DNA of 44,711 nt from Sphingomonas trueperi (GCF_011927635.1 NZ_JAATJB010000022.1:1-44711), one strand, 5' to 3'. Numbered from the stretch's first letter, positions 16,671 through 26,622 are shown. Notes: a model not told the origin generated them from the letters alone. A program made the numbers and translations.

Positions 16671-18395
16671 TCACCGAAGCAGGTTGGTGCGGGCAAGGTC
16701 GATGACCTCGCTGACGTCGCCGTTGAGCACGGCCTTCAGCGCCCAGAGACTGAAGCCCTTCGCCTGCGCGGCCTGGATCGTCGGCGGCATCGCAAGTTCC
16801 TGCGTGTTGGTTACCACGTCGAGCAGCGCCGGTCCGGGATGCGCGAGGATTTCGGCGACGGCCGCGTCGAGATCTGCCGGATCCTCGACACGAAAGGCGT
16901 GCATTCCGATGGCCCGGGCAACGGCCGCGAAATCGGGATTCTGCAGGTCGACGCCTGCCTCCAGGAAGCCGGAGGCCTTCATTTCGAGTGCGACGAAGCC
17001 GAGGGTGCCGTTGTTGAAGACGGCCACCTTGACCGGTAGTTGCTCCTGGACGAGCGTGAGTAGGTCCCCCATCAGCATCGACAGGCCGCCATCGCCGGAC
17101 ATGCTGATCACCTGGCGGCCGGGATGCGATGCCTGTGCGCCGATCGCCTGCGGCAGCGCGTTCGCCATCGAGCCGTGCGCCAGCGAGCCGATCATGCGGC
17201 GCTTGCCGTTCATCTTCAGATAGCGTGCCGCCCACACGGTGCAGGTGCCGACGTCGAAGGTGAACACCGCATCTTCGCTTGCCCGCGCACTCAGCCGTTC
17301 CGCGAGTTGCTGCGGATGGATGGGCCGGCGGCCGGAATCCGCGTCGGCCAGCTTGTCGAGGTCGGCCCGCGCCTTTCGATAGTGCGCCACGCTCGCCTCG
17401 AGGTGGCTGCCGTCCCGGTCGTCGAGCAGCTTGGGCAGAAGCGCCGCAATCGAATGGCGGACATCCCCTACCACCGCGCAGTCGAGCGGGACGCGACGGC
17501 CCAGATTCTCCGGGCGCACGTCGATCTGCGCGATCTGCGCCTTCGGGTAGAATTGGCGGTAGGGGAAATCGGTGCCCAGCATGAGCAGCGTGTCGCAGGA
17601 TTCCATCGCATGATAGCCGGACGCGAAGCCGATCAGGCCGGTCATGCCCACGTCATAGGGATTGTCCCATTCGACATGTTCCTTGCCGCCGAGCGCATGG
17701 ACGATCGGCGCCTTGAGCCGTTCGGCCAGCGCCATCACCGCATCGTGCGCGCCGGCGCAGCCTCGCCCGCAAAACAGCGTGATCTTCTCGCTGGCGTTGA
17801 GCAGATCGGCGAGCGCAGCGATTTCGTCCGTGTCGGGCAGGATCCGGGGCTGGCGGATGGCGAGCGCGCGCGGCGCCGAGATGGGGGCTTCATAGGGCTG
17901 CAGGGCGACGTCGCCGGGGATGACGATCACCGCGACGCCGCGGTGGCCCAGCGCCGCGCGGATCGCCGCTTCCATCACGCCCGGCAGCTGCGAGGGATGC
18001 GCGACGGTCTCGCAGAAGTGGCTGCAATCGCGGAACAGCGCCTCCGGCTTGGTTTCCTGGAAATAGCCGCGACCGACTTCCGGGGAGGGGATCTGGGCCG
18101 CGATCGCCAGCACCGGCACGCGCGTGCGATGGCAGTCGAATAGGCCGTTGATCAGGTGCAGATTGCCCGGTCCGCACGAGCCGGCACACACCGCGAGCCT
18201 GCCGGTCAGTGCGGCTTCGGCGCCGGCGGCGAATGCCGCGACTTCCTCATGCCGGACATGCACCCATTCGAGATCACCCCGCGCCCGCATCGAATCGGTG
18301 ATGCCGTTCAGGCTGTCGCCGACCACGCCGTAGACTCGCTCTACTCCTGCGCTGGCGAGAATGTCCGTTACTAGATCTGCTACTTTGCCGGTCAT
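16671..18395 (-). CDS. poxB: Thiamine-pyrophosphate pyruvate oxidase / quinone-dependent pyruvate dehydrogenase
   Basis: From ATG 18395, with CGGGAG upstream, the protein is 574 residues, the usual PoxB length. The N-terminal domain has the catalytic Glu50 in WVHVRHEEVAAFAAGAEA and a GSCGPGNLHLINGL loop. The central FAD domain has CDTLLMLGTDFPYRQFYP, close to E. coli PoxB. The C-terminal domain has the TPP/Mg motif beginning GDGGLSM and ending in NNGTLGF. PoxB decarboxylates pyruvate to acetate and CO2, passing electrons to ubiquinone at the membrane. The C-terminal lipid-binding tail of E. coli PoxB is not obvious. The gene stands alone; the longer frame to 18518 is probably leader. Confidence 0.88.
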   Translation of the reverse strand: MTGKVADLVTDILASAGVERVYGVVGDSLNGITDSMRARGDLEWVHVRHEEVAAFAAGAEAALTGRLAVCAGSCGPGNLHLINGLFDCHRTRVPVLAIAAQIPSPEVGRGYFQETKPEALFRDCSHFCETVAHPSQLPGVMEAAIRAALGHRGVAVIVIPGDVALQPYEAPISAPRALAIRQPRILPDTDEIAALADLLNASEKITLFCGRGCAGAHDAVMALAERLKAPIVHALGGKEHVEWDNPYDVGMTGLIGFASGYHAMESCDTLLMLGTDFPYRQFYPKAQIAQIDVRPENLGRRVPLDCAVVGDVRHSIAALLPKLLDDRDGSHLEASVAHYRKARADLDKLADADSGRRPIHPQQLAERLSARASEDAVFTFDVGTCTVWAARYLKMNGKRRMIGSLAHGSMANALPQAIGAQASHPGRQVISMSGDGGLSMLMGDLLTLVQEQLPVKVAVFNNGTLGFVALEMKASGFLEAGVDLQNPDFAAVARAIGMHAFRVEDPADLDAAVAEILAHPGPALLDVVTNTQELAMPPTIQAAQAKGFSLWALKAVLNGDVSEVIDLARTNLLR

Positions 18396-18627
18396 GATAG
18401 GGGCTCCCGAAATCCGCCTGTCAATTTTGGCAAAGTCTGCTTCTGGAGAAGCCATCTTTAGGTATGAGCGGCGCCATCCAGTCAGCCAGCCGGATGGGGG
18501 AGGCGCGGCGGCAGCCACCTGTGTTCGTACAGGGAATGCGTCGGAATCTTTCGAAAACGACCGGAACTTTCAGGACACGCGCTCTCGGACGGAACAGAAG
18601 GTCGACAAGAGAAAGGAGGGCTGTTGA

Positions 18628-18912
18628 ATGAAGTGCCGCACATCCCTTGTCCACCGGAAGGCCTCGCCCGACCAGCCGGTTGCAGCCGCGCAGGTTGCGC
18701 CATTTCTCGCTCCCCAGGACGCCGCAGACGCGCCGGGCCGGCACGGGTTGCTCGAGGATGCGACGGCCATTCACGTTGCCCTCCAGGCCTATGAGAACTG
18801 GTCCGGCAGACAGGATCCCGAAGCGCTGCGAGAGGTGAGGGCTGCGTTTGACACGCTGAAACAGGGCTGTGCCCGTCTGACCGAGCGGTTGCGACGGCAC
18901 CGTCCCGGCTGA
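18628..18912 (+). CDS. Small hypothetical protein with a strong ribosome site
   Basis: A 94-residue ORF preceded by AAAGGAGGG seven bases before its ATG, one of the best Shine-Dalgarno sites in the window. The N-terminal half is Ala/Pro-rich. The C-terminal half is a predicted amphipathic helical region (about residues 43-90, with EDATAIHVALQAYENW and FDTLKQGCARLTERLR). No family is recognised and there is no signal peptide or membrane segment. It is divergent from poxB (232 bases away) and converges with an AraC gene. The ribosome site and the ordered helical half make a real gene likely. Confidence 0.55.
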   Translation: MKCRTSLVHRKASPDQPVAAAQVAPFLAPQDAADAPGRHGLLEDATAIHVALQAYENWSGRQDPEALREVRAAFDTLKQGCARLTERLRRHRPG

Positions 18913-18935
18913 CGCGCCTTCTGCCCGCGCCGGGA

Positions 18936-19838
18936 TCAACCGTAGCGATGCTGCCTGCGCCAGACGCCGGGCGTGGCGCCTTCCAGCCGGCAGAACACGC
19001 GGGTGAAGTGGCTCTGGTCGGCAAAGCCGCAGGCAGTGGCGATTTCCGCCAGGCCGATGTCCGACCGATGCAGCAGATGCTTGGCGTGCTCCACCCGGCG
19101 AACGAGCAGCCATTTGTGCGGGGGCATGCCCACCGTCTCGCGAAACGCACGCGCGAAATAGCCGGCGGACAGCCCGCAGGCATCCGCCAGCGCCTGCTGG
19201 GAAAGGCCGCCACCGATGTTGGCGTCGATCATTTCCTTTGCCCGGCGCTCCTGCCACGGCGCGAGCCGGCTCCGGATGGTGGCGCGCGGAAGCGCGAGCT
19301 CTGCGTAGCGATCGGCAACATGCGTCGCGAGCGCCAGGCTCACATGCGACAGGAAGAGCAGGTTCGCTTCCTCCGGCCGGAGAAGCGACGGCAGGATCGC
19401 GCGCACGAGCGCGGCGAACACAGGGTCTGACATCGGCTCGCCGGCCTGGTAGCGCAGCGTCTGCACCCGGCGCTTTTCGCTCGTCTGCAGCGCGCTGTTG
19501 AGCGCTTCCAGGGGAACGTGAAAGTTGACGCAATCATAGGCCGAGCGGAGATTGGCCGACCAGGGTCGGCGATAGTCGTAGAGCTGGAGCTCGTTCGCCC
19601 GTTGCTGCCGGAACGACAGCTTGCGATCCTTCAGCAGGATGTCGCCGCTATAGTCCACCAGCTGCAACGACAGCATGAAGGCTTCTTCCTGGGCATGCGG
19701 CAAGGTGAAGCCGTTGTTTTCCGTGCCGGACCACGCCCGTGTCGCTGAAATGCGGTGAACGCCGACGCCAAGATCGAGCGTGGAGATCGCCGGCGCGCGC
19801 AAAAAGCGTTGCGACCGGTTCTGGTAGGCATCGGTCAC
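18936..19838 (-). CDS. AraC-family transcriptional regulator
   Basis: A 300-residue regulator. The N-terminal 170 residues form a sensor region without recognisable motifs. The C-terminal 100 residues are the double HTH: first HTH SQQALADACGLSAGYFARAFRETVGMPPHKWL, linker helix, then second HTH LAEIATACGFADQSHFTRVFCRLEGATPGVWR. Start is GTG 19838 with AAGGA seven bases upstream. It lies 74 bases downstream of a second AraC gene on the same strand, so the two may share a transcript. Targets are unknown. The small ORF and poxB beyond it are possible targets, but no operator was identified. Confidence 0.88.
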   Translation of the reverse strand: MTDAYQNRSQRFLRAPAISTLDLGVGVHRISATRAWSGTENNGFTLPHAQEEAFMLSLQLVDYSGDILLKDRKLSFRQQRANELQLYDYRRPWSANLRSAYDCVNFHVPLEALNSALQTSEKRRVQTLRYQAGEPMSDPVFAALVRAILPSLLRPEEANLLFLSHVSLALATHVADRYAELALPRATIRSRLAPWQERRAKEMIDANIGGGLSQQALADACGLSAGYFARAFRETVGMPPHKWLLVRRVEHAKHLLHRSDIGLAEIATACGFADQSHFTRVFCRLEGATPGVWRRQHRYG

Positions 19839-19912
19839 CGTCTTGTCCTTGGCTGCGAGCCGACAGGATAGCAGGCGGGGCGGCGGCCTGCATTACAGCT
19901 TTTGCCGAAGCT

Positions 19913-20860
19913 TTAACGGATATTGCTGTTTCCGGCGGTGCGGGCCGGCACCTGGAGGCTGGCCGATGCGGTCGCGGCCCGGTACGCGCCGGGTGTCATG
20001 CCGGTGCTGCGCTGGAAGGCCCGGGTAAAGCTCGCCTGCGAACTGAAGCAGCAGGCCAGCGCGACGTCGGCGATCGACCGCGAGGGGTCGTCCAGCAGGG
20101 TGCGCGCATGTGCCAGCCGCCGCTCGCTGAGATACCGGTGCGGCGGCACCCCGATGGTTTCCTTGAAGGCGCGGGCGAAGTGAAAGGGGCTGAGGCACGC
20201 AACCTCTGCCAGGTCGGTCAGGCTGAGCGCCTGTTCGAGATGGCTCTCCATGAAGTCCATGACGCGGGCGAGCCGTTTGCTGTCGAGGCGTCCGCGTGCC
20301 GACGTCCGCGACAGCGCCGCAACCGGATGCCCGGCGTAGGAGCAATGCACGTGCGTGAGCAGGGCCGTGGCGATCTGCTCGACCAGCAGCTTGCCGGCGG
20401 CGGTCTCGTGCTCCAGCTCCTGCAGTACCCGCAGCGCGAGTTGTCGAACGAGTTCGTCGTCGATGTCGGCCAGGTACGGAATATCGCGTGCGGCGCCGTT
20501 TTCGGAGCGCAGGCCATCCAGCGCGATGAACATTTCGGCGCCGATGAACAGGTGCAGGATCCTGGAAAGCGAGGCCGACAGGAGGATATCGTCTTCCTTG
20601 AACCCGATCGGGCAGAACCAGATGGTTCCCCTATGCACCGGGGTGCGCTGGCACAGCGCGCCGGCGCGCCGCTGCACATAGCCGGGCATCGTGTCGAGCG
20701 CGATGGTGATTTCCATGTGGCGGGGCTCGACCGGCAGTATCTCGCCCTGCGGATGCGCCCGCAGTTCGGCCTGGATGCCCGACCAGCTTCTGCCGGCCGA
20801 ACTGGCGAGCAGCGCTGCGACCGGGAATTTCTGGCCCCCGAAGGTCTGCAAGGACGTCAC
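19913..20860 (-). CDS. AraC-family transcriptional regulator with cupin-like sensor region
   Basis: GTG 20860, with AGGAG eight bases upstream, gives 315 residues; the upstream extension to 20983 is open but unsupported. The N-terminal part (RHMEITIALDTMPGYVQRRAG, then TPVHRGTIWFCPIGF) has the strand pattern of a cupin sensor. The C-terminal double HTH is canonical: LSLTDLAEVACLSPFHFARAFKETIGVPPHRYL, then IADVALACCFSSQASFTRAFQRSTGMTPGAYR. It is divergent from the large AAA-kinase gene, with about 200 bases between starts, so the two may be regulated together. The effector is unknown. Confidence 0.88.
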   Translation of the reverse strand: MTSLQTFGGQKFPVAALLASSAGRSWSGIQAELRAHPQGEILPVEPRHMEITIALDTMPGYVQRRAGALCQRTPVHRGTIWFCPIGFKEDDILLSASLSRILHLFIGAEMFIALDGLRSENGAARDIPYLADIDDELVRQLALRVLQELEHETAAGKLLVEQIATALLTHVHCSYAGHPVAALSRTSARGRLDSKRLARVMDFMESHLEQALSLTDLAEVACLSPFHFARAFKETIGVPPHRYLSERRLAHARTLLDDPSRSIADVALACCFSSQASFTRAFQRSTGMTPGAYRAATASASLQVPARTAGNSNIR

Positions 20861-21057
20861 GTCATCTACTCCTGGGAGCGCGAGGAACCCCAAATTGCCG
20901 TTCGCCTGCGGTGGAACCGCACCATCGATCAAAAGCACGGCAATTTCAGTCAAGCCAAAGCCGGCGCACGCTCTACCGTGCATACAGGAAAACGGTCCTG
21001 CGATCCTCCCCTCGGGAAGGTTCGCTACGTCGCACGGTGCAAGGGCTTCTCGCGAAA

Positions 21058-24000
21058 ATGTCGGGTTTCAAGGATCATTTCGTAGGGCGATTGCACGAAA
21101 CGGCGCTGCTCGCAAACATGCTGGACCGGGTCCGTGCCAGCCGCCGGTCGGAGCTGCTGCTGCTTTCCGGGCCTCCCGGCATCGGCAAGTCTGCGCTGGT
21201 GGATCGTGCCCTTTCCGTGCCGCAAGCCGCCGATTGCCTGCGCGCCGCGGGGAAGTGCAAGCTTGTGCCGGACCAGGCGAGTGCCATCGTCCAGGCCATC
21301 CGTCTCGCTCTCGACGAGCTTCTCGTCGCGGATCACCAGACCTTCGCTGCCGTCCGCCACCGCGTGCGCGAGCGGTTGCCGGCGGGCGGGCAGTTCCTCT
21401 CCAGCGTGATTCCGGAGGCAGAGGCGCTGCTGGAGCATTCCGGACGCACCGCAGATCTGCCGCCGACCTTGGTCAAGGAGCGCCTGCAGCAAGATCTCGG
21501 CACGCTCGTCCGCGCGATCGCCGATGGCGACCGGCCATTGATCCTGTTCCTCGACGACGTGCAATGGGCCGACGCGCTTACGGCAGGCGTCTTGACCGAT
21601 CTGTGCGAAAGGCCGGCCAGCAACCTGTTGATCCTCGCGGCCTTTCGCGACGCGGTGACACCGGCAACTCTCAATCTGGAGCGGCTGCGCACCGCCGCCG
21701 CGCCCGTCACCGAGATCGAGCTGGCGCCGATCAGCGCCGCCGCCACGGCCGAACTGCTCCGCGCCCTATTGCCGATCGACGCGGCCGACCTCGCCGCCGT
21801 AGCGGCGGCCGTGCATGCGCGCGCGGCAGGCAACCCGCTGTTCATCGAGCATCTGCTCCGGTCGATGCGCGAAGATGCCGGCGCGGTGCCGCGCGCGCCG
21901 AAGGGCGGCACCGGGCGCGACGGCGACGGCGTGTTCGCGTTCATGCGGTACCGGCTCGCCAGGCTCAAGCCCGAGGAAAAGCAGATGTTGCGGGTCCTCG
22001 ACCTGCTGGGCGGACAGGGGACCATCGATCTGGTTGCGGCCGCGCTGCGTCTGCCGGAGGAGGACATCGCGGCCGCGGCCCCGACGCTGATGGCATTCGG
22101 GTTGCTCAAGGACGTTCCCGGCGGGATCGCGTTCGCGCACGACCAGGTGCTGGAGGCCGCGCGTCTGCTGGGGGACGAGCGACGTCGCCCCCGCCAGCAT
22201 GCCCGGCTCGCGCGGTTGATGCTCCGGCGTTCGAGGCAGGGAAGAGAGCCGTTGCACGTGGTCGCGTCGCAGGCGCTCGGCGCGATCGACGGCGCCGGCG
22301 CTGCGCTGCTGCGACCCCGCGACCGGCGACGCTTCGCGCGGCTGTTGCTGCAGGCGAGCCGGCGCGGGCTGACGTCCGGCCTGATCGACCAGAGTGCCGC
22401 CTATATCGACGGTGCCGATAGGCTGGTCTCGCCGGAATGGTGGTCGCTTCGTCCCCGGCTGGCCGCCGCGATCCGCTTGCTCCGCGCCGAAACCCTTCTG
22501 CTCCGCGGCGAGGTGGGGGAGTCCGAGGGCATCGTGCGTGCGCTGGTGGGGCGGGACCTGCCGCTGGCGCAGCGCGGGCAAGCCTACCGCCTGCTGGCCA
22601 CGATCCGCACGATGCAGTCCGACTATGAGGGTGCGATCGCGGCCGCGCTGGAGGGGTTGGCGCTGCTCGGCCAGCCCCTCCAGCGCCATCCTTCCGATGC
22701 TATCTGCGATGCGGCGCACGAGCGCGTCCGTGCGTTGATGGGGCCGCGGCCGGACAGGGCGCTGGCGAAGCGTCCGCTCACGCGTGACCCTGTGCTGCGC
22801 GCAACCACGTCGCTGCTGTCGACGTTGATCGTTGCGACCTTCTCGGGCGACAGCCTGCTGTTCACCCATGTGGCAAGGATCGTGGAATTGACGATCACGC
22901 GGGGAAGTACGCCGCACGCTGCCTATGGCCTCGCCTGGTACGGGGTGATGATCGCAAGCCGCTATGGGCGCTATGCGGATGGGTTCGCTTATTGCCAGGC
23001 CGCGCTGGCGCTGGTCGAACACCATGGCCTGGAAGACCAGCGTACCGCGACTCTCCTCGCCCTCGATCAGCTTGCGCCCTGGGTGCAGCCTTTCTCGACG
23101 GCGCTCGACTATGCGCGTGCTGCGGTCCATGCCGGTCGCTCGACCGGCGATGCCGCGATGACCTGCTATGCGCGCAACCACGTCGTCTCGGATCTGCTAC
23201 AGATGGGGCGTCCGCTTTCCGAAGCGCGTGCGGAAGCGGAGGAGGGTATCAAGCTCACACGGCGCTATGGCTTTCGCGACATCGAGATCTTGCTGGATTC
23301 GCAGCTGCGGCTGATCGAGGCGCTGCAGTCCGGCGGCGATTCTCTCCCGCGCGTTTCGGACAGCGACGTGGTTTCGGCAGCCACCGCCTTCTGGCGCGCG
23401 CTGTATCGCGGCATGGAGGCGTTCCTGACCGGCGACAGTGCCGCAGCATGCCGTTTTCTGGCACTGGCACAGGACACCGCATGGTCGCTGCCCGCGCACA
23501 TCGATCTCGGCTATCTCGCCTTCTTCCAGGCGCTGGCCGCGGCGGATGCCGACGATCCCGGGACGGCGCTCGCGGCAATGGCGCCTGCGCATGCCCGCCT
23601 GGAGGCCTGGGCGGCGCTGAACCCGCAGACCTTCGCGCACAAGCGCCTGCTGGTCGAGGCCGAGATGGCGCGCCTTCGCGGCGAGGGGGCGGAGGCGCTT
23701 CGGCGCTTCGAAGGCGCCATCGAGGCTTCGGGCGAGTTCATCCACGAGCGTGCGCTGGCACATGAGCGGGCGGCGTTGCATTGCTCGGCCGAGGGCCTTT
23801 CGGTTCTGGCCAGGATGCATCGTGCGGCTGCGAGCCGGGACTATCGAAGCTGGGGCGCAGCTGCAAAGGCCGATGCGCTCGCAGCCCAGGACGGGGCATC
23901 GCCGGGCGAACCGCACCCGGCAACCAGCGCCCCGTCGTCCGAGCAGGTACTGGCGGCAATGCTTGCGCTGGCGGGGGCGAAGGACCCCGACACGATACTG

Positions 24001-25140
24001 CCCGAGATTTTGCGCGCGATGCTGCGCCAATGCTCCGCGTCGAGCGGCATGCTGCTCCTGCTCAACGACGGGAATCCGATGGTCGAGGTCATGGGCGAGC
24101 GCCTGGGCGGCGACGTCGACGTTCGACGCCTGCGGGCCTTTCCGACGCGGGAGGTCCTCGCCGAGCCGACCTTGTTCGCGCTGCTGCGGCTGGCGCGCCC
24201 CCGGTATCTGGAGGAGGGCGAGGCGCTGGGATGTCCCTTGCTCGCCGACGGCGTGAGAATTGGCGTGGTCTATCTGCGCCCGGACGCGTCCGCCGAGGCG
24301 CGCGGTCCGCTGAACTTGGCGTTGCTGGGCGCGTTCGCAAACCATGCAGCGGCCTGGCTGGAGGTGGCGCTGCGCAGCGCGCGGCAAGCGGCGGAGAACG
24401 ACCGCCAGACGCGCTCCCGCGAGGCGTTGCGACTGGCGCGGATCGAACTGGCGCGCACCTCGCAGCTGGCGATGATGGGCGGGCTGGCCGCTTCGATCGC
24501 GCACGAGGTCAACCAGCCTCTGGCCACGATCATCGGCAGCGCCGACGCCAGCCTTCGCTGGCTGCGCCGGGACGTGCCGGACATCGACGAGGCCGTCGCC
24601 GGTCTTCAGGGTATTCGTGCGGGCGCCCGGCGTGCCGCGGACATCATTGCCTCCCTGCGGTCGCTGGCAAAGCGCGACCAGGCCTCGCTCGCACCGCTCG
24701 CGCTCGATCCGTTGGTCGGCGAGGTGGTCCGCATGACGCAGACGGAGGCCGAGGCGCAGGGCGTCGCGCTGGCCTGCCAGCTCGATGGCGGCGAGGCGCA
24801 GGTGCTCGGCGATCCCGTGCAGCTGCAGCAGGTGATGCTCAACCTGATCACCAACGCACTCGACGCGCTTTCGGAGAAACCGGAGGGAGACAGGCGGGTC
24901 TGGGTTCGTACCGGCGTCGTGAACGGCGCGCTGCAGGTGATCGTGCGCGATACCGGCGCGGGCATTCCGCCGGCCGTGCGCAATCAGATCTTCATGCCGC
25001 TCTATACCACCAAGGGCAAAGGCATGGGCATGGGGCTGGCGATCTGCCGGTCGATCATCGAAGTGCATGGCGGCACCCTGACGCTGGACGCGACGAGCGG
25101 CGAGGGGACGGTCTTTCGGCTCACCCTCCCCGTGCGCTAG
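21058..25140 (+). CDS. AAA ATPase - helical repeat - GAF - histidine kinase fusion
   Basis: About 1360 residues from ATG 21058; GTG 21037 and the ATG at 20911 are alternatives and none has an ideal ribosome site. Domain order: a STAND/AAA_16 ATPase with Walker A GPPGIGKS (38-45) and Walker B LILFLDDVQWAD (about 161-172); a long helical region of TPR-like character (about 400-950) with repeated Ala/Leu helices; a GAF domain (about 960-1110); then a HisKA domain with His1149 in ASIAHEVNQPLATIIG. The HATPase has LNLITNALDAL (N box), DTGAGIP (G1) and GKGMGMGLAI (G2). It is a soluble version of the very large kinases that usually begin with a Ser/Thr kinase domain, which is missing here. It converges with a receiver gene 21 bases away, a likely partner. 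Confidence 0.9.
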   Translation: MSGFKDHFVGRLHETALLANMLDRVRASRRSELLLLSGPPGIGKSALVDRALSVPQAADCLRAAGKCKLVPDQASAIVQAIRLALDELLVADHQTFAAVRHRVRERLPAGGQFLSSVIPEAEALLEHSGRTADLPPTLVKERLQQDLGTLVRAIADGDRPLILFLDDVQWADALTAGVLTDLCERPASNLLILAAFRDAVTPATLNLERLRTAAAPVTEIELAPISAAATAELLRALLPIDAADLAAVAAAVHARAAGNPLFIEHLLRSMREDAGAVPRAPKGGTGRDGDGVFAFMRYRLARLKPEEKQMLRVLDLLGGQGTIDLVAAALRLPEEDIAAAAPTLMAFGLLKDVPGGIAFAHDQVLEAARLLGDERRRPRQHARLARLMLRRSRQGREPLHVVASQALGAIDGAGAALLRPRDRRRFARLLLQASRRGLTSGLIDQSAAYIDGADRLVSPEWWSLRPRLAAAIRLLRAETLLLRGEVGESEGIVRALVGRDLPLAQRGQAYRLLATIRTMQSDYEGAIAAALEGLALLGQPLQRHPSDAICDAAHERVRALMGPRPDRALAKRPLTRDPVLRATTSLLSTLIVATFSGDSLLFTHVARIVELTITRGSTPHAAYGLAWYGVMIASRYGRYADGFAYCQAALALVEHHGLEDQRTATLLALDQLAPWVQPFSTALDYARAAVHAGRSTGDAAMTCYARNHVVSDLLQMGRPLSEARAEAEEGIKLTRRYGFRDIEILLDSQLRLIEALQSGGDSLPRVSDSDVVSAATAFWRALYRGMEAFLTGDSAAACRFLALAQDTAWSLPAHIDLGYLAFFQALAAADADDPGTALAAMAPAHARLEAWAALNPQTFAHKRLLVEAEMARLRGEGAEALRRFEGAIEASGEFIHERALAHERAALHCSAEGLSVLARMHRAAASRDYRSWGAAAKADALAAQDGASPGEPHPATSAPSSEQVLAAMLALAGAKDPDTILPEILRAMLRQCSASSGMLLLLNDGNPMVEVMGERLGGDVDVRRLRAFPTREVLAEPTLFALLRLARPRYLEEGEALGCPLLADGVRIGVVYLRPDASAEARGPLNLALLGAFANHAAAWLEVALRSARQAAENDRQTRSREALRLARIELARTSQLAMMGGLAASIAHEVNQPLATIIGSADASLRWLRRDVPDIDEAVAGLQGIRAGARRAADIIASLRSLAKRDQASLAPLALDPLVGEVVRMTQTEAEAQGVALACQLDGGEAQVLGDPVQLQQVMLNLITNALDALSEKPEGDRRVWVRTGVVNGALQVIVRDTGAGIPPAVRNQIFMPLYTTKGKGMGMGLAICRSIIEVHGGTLTLDATSGEGTVFRLTLPVR

Positions 25141-25161
25141 ACCGGCGCTGGCGGGAGGGCG

Positions 25162-25527
25162 TCAGAGTGCGATCAACGCGCGCTCGATTGCGGCCAGAAG
25201 GGGCTCGCCCTCCAATGGCTTTTCCAGCACCTCGACGATTCCTGCCGCCATCGCCTGCTCCCGGGTGATGTCCTGGGCGAACGCCGTCATCAGGACGATG
25301 GGCGTGCGATCGCCAGTCTTGCGCAGTTCGCGGGCGAGCGCGATGCCGGAGACAACGGGCATCTGATAATCGGAGAGGATGCAGGCGACGTCCTCCCGGT
25401 CGGACTCGAGGAATGCGGTAGCGGACGGGAACAGCGCAGCGGCGTATCCGCACGACCGAATCAGGCTGCCGAGCGCATCCAGGACCAGCCGGTCGTCATC
25501 GACGATGGCAATGACAGTCTTCTGCAA
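25162..25527 (-). CDS. Stand-alone response-regulator receiver
   Basis: A 121-residue CheY-like receiver with the acidic cluster Asp10-Asp12, phospho-acceptor Asp53 (CILSDYQMPVVSG), Thr in VLMTAF and Lys in LEKPL. There is no output domain. The frame begins at TTG 25527 with GGGAG seven bases upstream; no in-frame ATG would keep the first strand. It lies 63 bases downstream of a FixJ-type regulator on the same strand and converges with the large kinase gene. It could act as a phosphate sink or shuttle between the kinase and the FixJ-type regulators. Confidence 0.9.
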   Translation of the reverse strand: MQKTVIAIVDDDRLVLDALGSLIRSCGYAAALFPSATAFLESDREDVACILSDYQMPVVSGIALARELRKTGDRTPIVLMTAFAQDITREQAMAAGIVEVLEKPLEGEPLLAAIERALIAL

Positions 25528-25590
25528 GGGGTTCTCCCGAGTGCGCGCCGAGAACTGTCACGCCCCACGGCCGGGGCTTGCCAACGCGGC

Positions 25591-26280
25591 TTACGAGGCA
25601 AGGGTGCGGCTTTGCAGCGCGGTCCAGGAGCGCACCAGATCGGGCACGGTGCGCACGCCCATCTTGCGCAGCATGCTGGCGCGGTGGAGCTTGACGGTGA
25701 TCTCGGCGAGCCCCAGCTCGGCGGCGATCTGCTTGTTGAGCAGGCCTCGGGTCACGCCCTGCAAAACCTCGCGTTCGCGCGGCGTGAGCTTCTGCCAGCG
25801 CTGCTGGAGCACGGCGTGCTGCTCGCGATCGTCCCAATGCTCCCTGGCGCGGCTGATCGCCGTCGCAACGGCGTCGATCATGTCTTGGTCGCGAAAGGGC
25901 TTTGGCAGGAAATCGATCGCGCCCTGCTTCATCGCCTTCACCGACATGGGTATGTCGCCGTGTCCGGTCATGAAGATGATCGGAATGTGCCAGCCGCGCT
26001 CCTTCAGCCGCTCGCGCAGTTCGAAGCCGCTCATCTGCGGCATGCGGACATCGAGCACGATGCAGCCGGGCACGTCCGGTGCCGGCGCATGCAGCGCTTC
26101 CTGCGGGCTGCCATAGCAGCGCGTCGCGAAGCCCACCGATCGCAACAGGCTGTGCAGCATCGTCCGGACCAGATCATCGTCATCGATGACGATCACGACA
26201 GGCTGGTCCTCTCGCGCTCCGGCGAGGCTCTTCGGGCCACGCACGGCGCTCATCTGGCTCGAGGCATGCACTGCCTGCAT
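25591..26280 (-). CDS. FixJ-family response regulator
   Basis: A 229-residue regulator starting at ATG 26280, with GAAGGA six bases upstream. After about 25 extra residues comes a receiver with acidic residues at 33-36, Asp77 (CIVLDVRMPQMSG), MTGHGDIPMSV and LPKPF. A linker helix and a LuxR-type HTH follow (LTPREREVLQGVTRGLLNKQIAAELGLAEITVKLHRASMLRKM). This is the TodT/FixJ/StyR architecture, activated by phosphorylation from a soluble or membrane kinase. It lies immediately upstream of the stand-alone receiver, and probably co-transcribes with it. It is head-to-head with a paralogue at 26623. Confidence 0.92.
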   Translation of the reverse strand: MQAVHASSQMSAVRGPKSLAGAREDQPVVIVIDDDDLVRTMLHSLLRSVGFATRCYGSPQEALHAPAPDVPGCIVLDVRMPQMSGFELRERLKERGWHIPIIFMTGHGDIPMSVKAMKQGAIDFLPKPFRDQDMIDAVATAISRAREHWDDREQHAVLQQRWQKLTPREREVLQGVTRGLLNKQIAAELGLAEITVKLHRASMLRKMGVRTVPDLVRSWTALQSRTLAS

Positions 26281-26622
26281 CGCAAATCCTTCCCAATGTC
26301 TCGCCGGATTTCAACAGGCGCATGGGATCCGCGCAATCACACTTGAGTGTTACGAAGCCTGCCGAGCGCCCGATCTCCGCCCGCAGGTGCGTGGCCGGGC
26401 GGCCTCGATCCGAGCAGCGCCGCCGACGCTAAACATCTGTATGATGGCGCTGCTCCCCGGTGACAGGTGAAGCACGGACGAAGCGATGCTGCGTTCGGGA
26501 GAAGTCATGCTTGCCAGGGAAATGGTCGGATCGGAGGGGGGCAGCGCGGCCGTCACCGAGAGATGCGTCCCGGCCCGGAAAGCGGGCAATGTCCTGCGTT
26601 CCGGTTCGCGAGCGCCAATGCC
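26281..26622. promoter_or_regulatory. Divergent control region between the two FixJ-type regulators
   Basis: 342 bases between two head-to-head starts. Short upstream ORFs extend into it from the right-hand gene but have no start signal. No palindrome or consensus promoter stood out; both promoters must lie here or immediately inside. Nothing else was recognised. Confidence 0.35.

Noticed and set aside
23197..25068. A 623-codon minus-strand frame opposite the AAA-GAF kinase
   Set aside because: Arg/His/Gln-rich without motifs; explained by the G/C-biased third positions of the real gene.
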